Assembly (NCBI RefSeq): GCF_030272615.1
Contig: NC_081409.1
Span: 914,860,340-914,924,339 of the forward strand
Length of the DNA stretch: 64,000 bases
Source: Cryptomeria japonica
Taxonomy: Eukaryota; Streptophyta; Pinopsida; Cupressales; Cupressaceae
Reading direction: 5' to 3'
In this document: in pieces, positions 47,501 to 59,500 of the stretch
How positions within the stretch are numbered: the stretch's first letter is position 1
Layout of the letters: each line of letters opens with the position of its first letter
Notes under the pieces: model-generated
Databases searched by the model: none
What the model was told of the DNA's origin: nothing
The model's input: the letters and a program-made list of their open reading frames with translations, nothing else
Position numbers and translations under genes: made by a program

Positions 47501-50500
47501 ATGTAAATTTATGATTTGGGTTGCTCTTATTTTCATGATATATTGTAACTTTAGTTTTATGAACAAATTTGAAATGGCATTGTAATGTAAATTTATGATT
47601 AGGGTTGCTCTTATTTTCATGATATATTGTAACTTTAGTTATATGAACAAATTTGAAATATATCTAGTTGTGGGTTTTCTTGAATATTGTTTTTTTTTCG
47701 GTTGGTAACTACTTTTGATTGGAGCTTGAACCAGTGGGGTCATAGCGGGGGATCCCATCCCCGAGTACATTTCTTGAGGTATTAATACCTCCACCACCTC
47801 CTATCTATTGATGTGTTTTTTATGCATAGTCTAACACAAAATAAAATACCCAAAAGTATCTTATCCTCTCTTGAACAAAGTTAGTCAAATGCTGAAGATT
47901 TGCATAAGGATCACTTGAGATAACTCCAAGGTTCTTGAGTGTCGGGTCACGATGTGTGGATAAGCTCTGTTGGTTGATGTGACTATGGTGGAATCACAAG
48001 GGGACTTACATTGTATACGAATGCTTGAATTGCTAGAACTTGATCATCTGATGTTGCAATCTTGTGATGCTCTCTTTCCTAAACTAACTTGAGTTAAAAA
48101 AGAGGGCGAAAGAAAAGGGTTGAGGAATTCTATCCTAGGACTTAGAATGCAAGAATGATTAGATGGAATCCTACTGGACAAGGTCTCACCATCAAATTGA
48201 ACGATTTGACACAAGCTCAGTGCAATCTTCCAAGGTATAATTCAAAGATGTTCAAATCATTACCATCAAACATTGATTACCATTCAAGTTAATGCATAAA
48301 CAATGGACGTATAACAATTGAAGTTAAGCTCATTCAATGCCAATTGACCACGCAAGGCACACTTACAATCAACAAGAGGCTAGTGGTATGGACTAAATGG
48401 ATTCCACATAAATGCATTCAACAAATTCTTCCATCCAATCTAATTATCATCATCTAACATGAAGATTCAACAAAAAACCATGCACTTTGTAAAGAAACAA
48501 CACATTCCACCATAACTTTAGTGAAAAGGAAGCTTATTTACAACATTTGGCAACAATTTCTGCCTTCTCCTACTTTACTCTAGCTACTATCTGCTATTGA
48601 ACTATTCTTGAACTACTAACTTGTTGTCCTCATTTTTGTTTTAAAAAATGAAGGACCATTACATAAATTTATTGTGAAAAAATGAAAATTTTACTCTATG
48701 GCATGCTTCCCGAGGCAGAATTTCGACTAATCCTTGGACTGGCTTAATCCTCAGTCCATCCTCGAACTACGTTTCGAATTTCGTCGCATTCTGGATTCGT
48801 TTGCTATGTCTTTCTTTCAATTTCGGGTTTTTCCTCCCTGACTGCAGCTGGAGAATTTTCCTTGAACTGCAAGTTTTAATGATTTCCATTGTTTTGGCCT
48901 TTGTAGGGAAATTTTTGGCTAATTACAAGTGCACTTTATTGAAAAATAAAAACTTGTAATTTGCTTTTTATTTCCCCCTTGATGCTTTTTGGCTTTTTCA
49001 GTTAAAATAGGGATTTTTTGGTTAAGTTACAAGTAAACTTGTAATTCTTTTCTAAAACCCCTACTTTAATGGTTTTTGCTTGTAATAGGAATTTTAAACC
49101 CCTATTACATGTGTGCAAGTGAATTATAACTTGTAGGGATTTTATTTTCCCTTTACAAGTGATTTTAAACTTGCACATTTCTCTCCAAAACCCGATTTTG
49201 CCTAGGAATGAGAAAAGTGACATTTAAAACTTGCTATTCTCCCCCAAAAACCTGATTTTGCCTATAAAGTGTATTTTTGAGGATTTTAAACTTGTAATTG
49301 CATTTTAAAAACCCGATTTTTGCCTTATTGATGAAAAAGTGCAATTTTAAAACTTTTCATGTTGCCCAAAAAACCCGATTTTGCCTAGGAATGAGATAAA
49401 GTGCATTCGAACTTGTTATTTCCTCCAAAAAATCCGATTTTCAACAATACATGCAAACTCAAACTTGCTATTTCCTTCAAAAAACCCGACCAGCAAGGAG
49501 AAACGTTTTTGTTGAAGATTTCAAGCAAATTTTTGTGGAGATTTTTTACGAAGGAGAGGCGTTTGGGATTCTTCCCTATTCTTGTGCATTTGCAAACATC
49601 TTTCACGCCATTCTAGGGTTTTAGGAGTTCGATTTATTGTTGGTTTCTTGGTGTCAAAAATGCAAACACGTTTTTACCAAAACCACGTTTTTCTCCTTCA
49701 AGGATGCCACGAATCAACAATCTCTTATCCATGTTGAAAAGTTCTTCCCATTTTCATGAAAATGACATTCTCGAATTTTCCCATTTTTATCCATTCATGT
49801 CACCCATATCCGTACTTTCCATTTTCGTCATTTTCCACAAGTCTAATTCTCATTTTCCATCCATTTCTCCATTTGCAAATTTACAAGTGTACTTGCATTC
49901 GGGTTTTAAAAATCTGATTGCATGTATGCCCTTTCCAACTTGTATACTTGCAAAAATTTCCCCAAGATCCGAAATTGGTCAAAGTCAAGATTCCCCCATT
50001 TCCATTTATTTCCCCTCTTTCTCTCACAAAGTCGTGAAGTTCAAGAGTCGAAGTTTTTCCCATTAGAAGAAGGAAAAATGTTAGTTGCAGCTGAATATGA
50101 TGTTGCCTTAACACTTTTAAGCCTTCATCACAGTATTCCAGGTTGTTCATCAATGTCATATTTGCCGTCATCACCAATTTCAAAAAAGATGAAGTACAAA
50201 TATGACAAGTACCAAAACGAAGTTGTGCCTTCCCAAGTTTCCTCTCCCTTGGATCACATAAGAGATACAAAAATAGGGCATGTGGATATTTCAGAATTTG
50301 TCAAGAGGGTTGAGGATCCACAAGATAGCAATATGCAGTGGCTGTTGGACAGCCATATCCATCACGCATCTTCTTTCTCGGTGGCTGTCTTAGAACCTGA
50401 ATTTGTTCTCGCTTGCGCCCATCACTTTGACAAGGAGACAAGAATCATTAAAAATGATGATGGTGAAGCAATAATCCGCCTTGATGCAGACACAATTGAG

Positions 50501-53500
50501 AAGGCCTTCAGAATACCTCCCGCACCTGTTTACATGGAAATCTCCAAAGAGAGTGCAACTGGGTATTATGTGAAAAGGGAAAAAGACTGTAAACGACATA
50601 TCAATAGGTGGATCCATGAGCCACGAGCCGCCTTCTCGAGGTGGGCAAAGTTGTACCGCTGTGACTTCAAATGGGAAATACGAGACATCATAACCCTCCT
50701 TAGGAGGATAATGGGCCTTGAACATTCTAATGTTTTTGAGCCCTGGATGTACCAGTTCATCATGTTCATAAGGCAGTCCCATCATATATCATGGGGAGTA
50801 GTCATCAGCGATGCTTTGTGTGAACAACTTTCAGCAGTCTCTTCCACCATGACTTTCTACATGAACTCATATTTGGTGTACTTGGCAGCATCGCTTTGAC
50901 ATTTTCCAGGTCTTTCTACCAAGGGTGATTGCTCGCTTATACCGGTATGGGAATATTATGATCAGTTGCCTTTGAGACCCAACAAATTGCATTTTAGAAG
51001 AGTCCAAGATGCATTCTTCGGTTACTTCATGTGTCAGTTTGAGAGAACTCTGAAGAACAAAAGGATATCAGATGAGACATGGGAAAGGGTGAGTGAGTAT
51101 GGATGCTTGTTTCTACAGTTCCCAACCTTCACCTATATGAGAATCGGATGCTATAGTGGGCAGCCATACATGCTTCCTAGATACCCAATTGATAAGATCA
51201 TTCTTATGGAGTTGGGAAGACAAATCGTGGCTGTCCACACTCATCAGTTTGCTAGACATAAGGTTGGAATGGGGATCTCTACAACAAACCCATTAAAAAT
51301 TGGCTAGTATTCTCTTGTCACATCCGTTAAAGCCAAGGCCATGGAGACTGAAATGCAGGAAATTAAGCTCAAAAGGTTTAAGTCCAGAGCTGATTTTGAT
51401 TATCGGGGTATGAAGGAGAAGATCAAAAAATCCTTCGTGCACGTGCATCGCATTGAGGATATCTGGGTAGATCTCTGTATAGAGGTCGAGGTTTTGAAGA
51501 TGGATTACTGCAGGCTCATTGTTGAGCAAGTTGTTGATTTGAATTTGGTGGATATTCGACAAGGGATGATTGACGATGGGCACGTACTTGATCCTGAATA
51601 TATTTCACGAAGGGTTGAGGAAGCTCCACTTCCTTTAATCCAATGGTCGCATAAGGAGTGCATATCCATTCTTGAGAGATTTCAGCCAATCTTGGCTAAC
51701 ACCAATGCTTGGCTAACACCAATGCTTGGCTGAAAAGTAATGCTGTTAGACTCATAAAAATCAAGATTGGAAAAGAAGATGATTCTATGGGACCTCTTGG
51801 ATGTAAGTCTGAGATTCAGGTCGACAACAATGAAGGTGCATCATCTTCGGGTACAAGGATCAAATTGTGAGTTAGTCGGATAGTAGTGCTTCCTCCTAAG
51901 GAAGCGACAGTTCGTGGGAAGGAAAAGTCATGGTTTCATGTCTAGGTGATCGATCTGGTCAATCCAGAAGAAGGGCAGCAATCTGATGATGCTCTCAAGT
52001 CTCCAGCATCGGACTCGCCTCATGAGATTATTACCCCAGTTTCCATTGAGACGCCCCTTTCTCCTCCTGACTTGCTTGTGGATGAATCTCCTCAGAATGC
52101 CATTCCTATTTCGGCATACGAGCCACCTCTTGATCATCAACAAGAGAATGTGTAGGAAGTTCCTGAAGATACTCCTGCTTGTATCCAGCTGTCAGAAATT
52201 GATACCTCCACTTTTGGTTTTGAAGAATTCATGATGCAATCTTCATGCCCATTAGTTACTGAGCAAACCGTGGTCGCCATCCAAACAAATATTCCTCACA
52301 AGATGACCACGATTATTCAAACAGAAACTGCTTCTCCTTTGCCTACAAATGCTACTGAAGGAGAGTTGATAGCTTTACCTCCATGGCTTAGTTCTCTTAC
52401 TCCAAAAAGGAAGAAGCAAAAAATCTCACCTAATGCCTTTGATTATCAGCAACTAAAACAATCTAGATCCAACGTTGCTAAAAAGGCCAAGACTATCTCC
52501 AGAGTAACTGTTGACAGTAACAAGATGAAGGTAGCTGAAATTGTTGAACCCATTGTAGATAAGCCATTTGAAGAAATGTCAGCTGCTGATTACAAAGTTA
52601 CAAGGATAGAATTGGGTAAGCAAACGCATGAGGTGATTAAACATGATGCTCAGTTTTCTGTAGCTTCACTGGTACAACGGTGTGATGAACTTCTAGCAAA
52701 GAAAGATAAGCTAGAAGAGGAAAACCGACAACTTATGACAGCTGTTCATAAAATCACAAAACCTGCTGTTGAAGGGAGTAACTCCATAGGTTCTTCCGGT
52801 TCCCAAGAATCAATTCGTGGAGTGGAAAGGGCTGCTCAGAAGGTACAAGCATTGGATTCGTGGGTTGATCAGCTTCATGATCTATGCGCACAAGTGATGA
52901 AAGACATTTTTCAGATGATGTCTAAGTTGGAAACCGTTGAAGAGAAACTGGATCAGACTTCCGATACTTTCACAAAAAATCTGGAAAGTGTTGAAGATAG
53001 TTTGACAATCTGGCGTACCATGCCCCAACAACAATTGAGTGTTCTATAGGAGCATGCCATCATCTCTTCCAGGGTCATGTACTTGGAATTTGAAGAGCTT
53101 CTGGAAAATAAGGCCCTTGTTCTTAAATCCCTCATTGAGGAGATTGGTGATACAATGAGATTACGGGGTGAAGTTTTCCAAGATAGTCTCTCATTGTGAA
53201 AAGGCCTCTTGCAACATAGTAAGTCAGGATGGAGAGTTGATTCCAGAAGAAGAAGTTCTTGCTGATTTACAGATGAGGATTCATAATGAATGGAGGAGCG
53301 AACAATTCTCGGCCACTTCAATTCAAATGTTGATGAAACACCAAATCTTTTTGCATGAAATCCAGTCCATCCTAGAGAAAAACAGCTCTGCGCTCCTTCG
53401 ATGTCATGATACTATTGTGAAGACCATGGTTGTTGCCAAGAACACCCATGAACCGGATCCCGATGAATTACAAATGATCATCCAAAAGTTTGAAGGATTC

Positions 53501-56500
53501 GTGTCTTCACGTGCTACAACTTAAGTGTTTTTCAACACTTAGTTGTATTTTTCCACATTTGTAATCTTTAGTTGTAGTTTTTCTTTTGACAAGTTACATG
53601 TAAAAGTCTTTTTGTAAAATGCAAGTTAACTCATTACTTGCACTTTTGTATTACATGTAAAACAACTACAAGTTGTGTTCAATTAGGACTGTAGTTGGAA
53701 TAAGTCTTAGTTAGTTATTGAATAAGTCTTGGTGGTTGAGAGAATCTCTCAAGTTAGTTAGGATCCTCCCACCTTTTTCTCAAGGCTCCTCTTCTATAAA
53801 TACTTGAGGGGTCTATTGTAATTTTTATCTTTTGGAAAGCAATTAGTTAGGATCACCATTTAAAAACAATTAAACGGGGCTCACTTATTAAATATTTCGA
53901 TTTAAGTCCAAATTGAGCCTCCAGGGGAAAATCGACTTGGGTTGGGATTGAAAAATCCCTTTAAAAATCATTTAAGTGTCAAAAATTTCCCCACAAGGGA
54001 AAATCGACCTTAGCTTGGATAAAAATCCATGCTCAAATTCATCAAAAATGCACACAAAACTCTCGAGGGGAAAATCGATGGCAGTCTGGATTGAAAATCC
54101 ACACTCCAAACTCACTTCACTTGCAAAAAATACTCCCTGGTGGAAATTCGACCTCAGTCTGGATGAAAATCTAGACTCAAAACTCATCAAAATGCTCTCA
54201 GTGGAAAATCAACTTGGGCATGGACTGAGAGTCTGCACAAAAATCCGCATTAACTTGTCACAAAACATCTTGGTGGAAAATCGACCTAGGCATGGAATCA
54301 TCCTTAACGTTGTCCGCACTCCTAGTGGAAATCGATGGCAGTTTGGAAAAATCCTGACACTTAGCCAAAGTTTAGCACTTCTAGGGGAAAATCGATCCAG
54401 GTATGGATAAACAGTGGTGGAAAATAATAGCCAGTACGGATTTCAGGGGAAACCCATGTGTAGTGTGGATTTTGAGTGGGGGAAAAGGGTGGGTAGTCTG
54501 GAATATGAGGGGAAAATCACCTCTAGTATGGAATTTGACCTTCTAACCCCTGGAATATGGATTTCCCTTAGGAATTTGACATTTTAACCACTCAAAATCA
54601 CCTAGAAACTTCAAATTTAGACTGGACTTAGGCAAATTTTCCAAAATATTGAGCGAAACGCTAAGAAAATATTGGGATAAAGTGCGATATCAACTTAAAT
54701 AATACCTTAGGAGCGAGAAAACAACTCTAAAAGGTCTGAGAATACTTTGGCGCTTTAAAATCACTGATGTGCGTGTTTAAAAACACGTTAACGCTCAAAA
54801 GGTCAACACTCAGGCAAAATTTAGGATCATTAAAATATCAACGTTAGCAACGTGATCCTATAACTTCAAAAACCCTAGACGTCACTAGGCAAACACTAGG
54901 AAACTAGGCAAAACCTCTACTCTAAAAAAGCAAAAAGTGGGGGTCCCCATTTGCAATGGGGTGATGTGTGAAGACGTGACAACACACCCATACATTGGTA
55001 ATTTATGTATTTGCATGACTTGCACACACTACACACAAATTAATCATTTGCCTAGAAATGTCAATTAATTTCTACATGTAATAGCTAATGCTGACAATTG
55101 CAAATAATTCCTTTCTCTGATTAACTGCACTTGTGAATCTTGTGTGAATCCACCTAGGTTGATTGAAATGGGTTTTCGTCCAATCAACCAAGAAGAACCC
55201 AAGGGTATTTGTCCTATGGTTTGCTGAATTGAAAGCACAAGCTCCTAAAGCTATCCAAGAAAATAACAAGTTAAGAATGAAATTGCTTATTGGCTGCCAA
55301 CCCCTTTTATATCCATCTTTGAGAGAATTATTTAATTTAATTTTCTTTTATTTCATTTTTCCACTCATAAAGTGACCCATTTTGTAATTTTCCATTGTTT
55401 TAAAATGTCACTTTATCAAAATAATCAATGTTCAGCTTTTAATTAATAAAATACAAATAATTCCGAGAAGCTTAGGATTATTTAAAATTAATTTTTCTCT
55501 TAAAATACCCGATTTAGCCTATAGGAATAGAATAGGCTAACGGTCTTCGTAAAATGATTCATTTGGAAAATGGGGACGGTACAAGATGAGTATTGCAACC
55601 TTCCACAACATGGAGGGATGCATATTGGTACCATTGAAAGACAAAGAGATGCTGGGTAGAAGGAAATTGAAGAATGCTAGAGGAAAATGTGGTACCAATG
55701 GAGGAAGAGGTTGATCAAGTGCTAAGAATTCTCAACACAGTCAAGTAGGAAAGAGAAGAAACCTTCTCAAGTCAACTATCAACATTTAATAGTTCAAGTT
55801 CAAGAAAGAGCCAATGAGGAACCAAATCTTGTGGAAGATGGTCCCGCAAAATCTGTTTCTAGTGGCGATAACAAGCTCATTGAGCCATTAAATGCCATTA
55901 AATGAAGATTGTTGGCAGCAAGAGGAAGGAGACTGGCACACATGTTGCTGTTGATGAGTCAGTAGGATTGATAGCAGTGTACAAAATTTGGCACACATGT
56001 TGCTGCTGCTGATGAGTCAGTAGGATTGATAGGAGTGAACAAAATTTGTGTTAATGTGTGTCGTGAGACATCATTTCATACAATATCTGTGAGATTCGTA
56101 TTGCTGATGTTTGTGATAATTCTGTTTTTTTAATATCCATCACCGCATATGTATATGTTGCTCACATCTCTTCGTGGAAGTATTGTGCGTTGGCTGCCGT
56201 TATTGTCCGATCTGGATTCCATCCGTTGTCCTCTTCTCTTGATGTCAGTCATGTCACTGTCGTCTTTCCCTTGAGTGTGGTCTTTCATCTTCACTCCGTG
56301 GAGAGTTATAATTCTTTGATTCATTTTATATATCTCTATGTTCTGACTGTGATCGAGTTCAGGCATTCTATCTATGTTATGTATTTTGGTGATTAAGTTC
56401 GAAGGAGGTATTCAGTAGTGACCAAGTTCGAAGGAGGTATTGTTCAGTAGCTTCCGTGTATTGCTTGATCCTTTCTATATAACCTTTGTATGAATGATCG

Positions 56501-59500
56501 ATGTGCAAGATATATGTATGTTGTAAAGGAGGATATATGTGGTACGCATTGTAGAAGTCATTTTTGACTCATTTGGTTGATTGTTAAATTGATAACAATC
56601 ATATCTTACTAAGTGTATCAGCTTTGTATCAGACTTGTTTTGATAATAAAGATATTTTTAGTGTGGCTGGGTTTTTCACCCTCAGGTGGAGGGTTTTCCC
56701 AGGATAAGTTTTGTGTCTTTGTGTTCTTGTAAGAATTCTTGATTCTGATTTCTGAGTTTTTTTATCTTTCTGGTTCAAAATTTAACAATTTGAACATGCT
56801 GCTGATGAATCAATAGGATTATAGAAGTGGACAAAATTTGAGGACGGTGAGATGCTCATGATGAGATGAGTGTTGGTGAAGCCACTTAAGGAAGATAGAG
56901 AGCTGGTGTAGTACTGGAGTCTATTCCACGTAGTTTGCAAGTCTGGGGATGAATCTTGCATGGTAATAGTAGACAATGCTCACATTAAAAAAATTGTCTG
57001 TTGAGATGGTAGAGAAATTGGTGCTAAAGTCAATGGATTAGTGCAGTCCGTAAAATCTGCCTTGGTTGCAAAAAGGACATTGCATTGTGGTGGAGCAGTG
57101 CAAGGTGAGTTTTAACATTGATGCATACAAGGATGAGGTGGTGTGCAACATCATGGCCATGGATGTTTGCCGTGAACACTTAGGGAGGTTTAGGCAGTTT
57201 TATAGAGAGGCATTGCATGATGGTCAAGCTAACATCTATATTCTTGTCAAAGATGGCAAGTAACAATTATTGAATCCTTTGAAGAATCCAAAGGAAGAGT
57301 ACAAGGAAGATTTTTTAGTGATGGCGATCACAAGGGAGATCTTGAGAAAGCAAGAGAGGAGGCTGTAGTTTTTGGAAGTGTCATAGCAAAGGATGTGGTG
57401 CCACAAAAGAGGTTGCATTAGTAAATGCTAGTTAAATTGGAATAATAGTGCACAAAATATGTCCAATAGGCATAGGAGACCTTAGGAGGTATAGAGGTGT
57501 GGAGAGTTGTAGTGGAAAAGTGACATCCGATACTTGTTCAGAAGAGAAAGGGTGATACCACAATAAGTAAAGGAGAAAAAGGAATGAGTGATTGATAGAT
57601 GATCCTCTAGGCGTGGATAGAGTTTGATTGTTAAGGAGCATGGCCACAATGGTTGGCTGGGTGGGAGTGTGGAAAGAAGATTTGGAAGCGAGGATGATCC
57701 TACAAGAGTCATTGCGCAAAGGATTTGCAGAAAACTTGGAAGATAGGAGCCCTCAAAATAGGCCTAAAGAAGATAGGTGCAAAGAAGATAATGAAGATAG
57801 AGAATACACCAATTGTGATGATGGTGCCAAATGTTGCAATGAAGATGTGGCATAAAAATTTCTCCAAGAGAGGACTTACTAAGGAAGGGAGGAGAATTCT
57901 TGAAGTGTTATATGAAGAAGTCATGTTGCAGTTGATGCTGTCAAGTGTGACACAAAGGAGTAGGCAGATGAAGTGGAGCTTGGAAGAAACCCCAAAAGGT
58001 GAAGGCCAAAGATTGGTTGGTGTGGTGAGGCAGGAGTTGCTTGATGAAGAGCAAGTTGGCAGTGGAGCAACTGGATAGCATAATGATTTGACAGTCTTGT
58101 CTAGTAATGAATATGTCCATGAGTTATAAATAATAATAGCAGCGTTTTCTGTTATAAAAGGCAGCAGTCATAACCATTAATCACAATAAAAATAACTGCG
58201 TTCTCTATTCACCAGGTTTTCAAAGTCAATTACACCAATTGTATTCACAACTGTAGATAACTAAATTCATTTTTGAAATAAAAATGGCAAGAATTGTTGT
58301 AGCCCCTTTTTAGATAGACTTTACTGCTATTCAATAATGGAAGATGGAAATATTTACAACTAGTTACATTGTTCAGGGTGTATAGCATGTTTATAAACGT
58401 TTTATAGAAGAATGATAAAAAATAGCAGGTTGGAGGCTTATATAGAGAAAAAATTATTTAAAATATTATTGGTGATGATATCACAATGTATTGGTGAAAG
58501 TTTTGGTCATAGTCAGGAACCCTGCTGAGAAAATAAATATCACAATATTTTAAAGATATCCGCTTCCATGGATTGACCAATGCCCCAGAATGGTGATAGG
58601 ACAAGAGCTGGAAGAAAAAGAAGGATGGAACAAAACAATTTTATAAGTCAGTAGGACAATAGCTTACACAAACTCTCAAATAGTAATCAAGAAGTCAAAG
58701 AGTTACAAAGAGCAAAGTTTAGGATAACTATATGGACAAAGAAAATTGAATGAGAATGACAGTAATACCTCAATTTATGCAACCCCATATATGAGCTCTA
58801 CCAAAAGGATTATTTGGGGCAGAATCAATTGGAAGGAAAGGATGCTTAAAGTCCAGTTGAGGTCAAGATCTTATCAGGTCAGGTGTGCAACCTGTAGATG
58901 AATTAAACATTTGTAGGAAAGAACTTATCTGCCTTTTATGTGAGGGTCATAGAAACAGAATGTCACTTTATGATGGATTTTACTGCCTATGATGATATAC
59001 ATGTCAAGGATGTTGATATCCTGAGGGTTGATTATATGCCTTTTCTCACTGAAGTGGCAAGACTTGCAAAAGAAGAGGCATTTCTATCAAGATTACAAAA
59101 TTAAGGATAGAAACTCTGACGTGATGTGTAACCACAGCACTGCAAATTTGGTTTCCTTGCCCTTAATACACTCTGTGCACTCCAAACTTGCTTTATACCC
59201 TGGCCATGGCTTTATAACTTGGCCATGGCTTAGACTATTACTAAATCATTTTTATTTCTATCTTCGCTTAACTATCTTTCTCTGCTCTGTCCATGCATCT
59301 TGTAAACCAGCAGCCATATCAATTGACCATATTTGATGGCTTATACACTGAGAAACTGCAAGGAGACCACAAAGATATCGAATGACCCCAAAATCTCATT
59401 GAAAGGTTAAATTCTTCCTAATGCACTCTAGCTTTCTTCACTAGAAATGCTTCCCTTTGGCAAATGGCTAATTCACTTCCCATTTCTTCACGGACATTAC

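Noticed and set aside
57628-58078. Overlapping frames of 75-117 codons as a host gene
   Set aside because: There is no family resemblance, no splice structure, and a location in a transposon-rich intron next to a decayed protease. Possibly a retroelement remnant.
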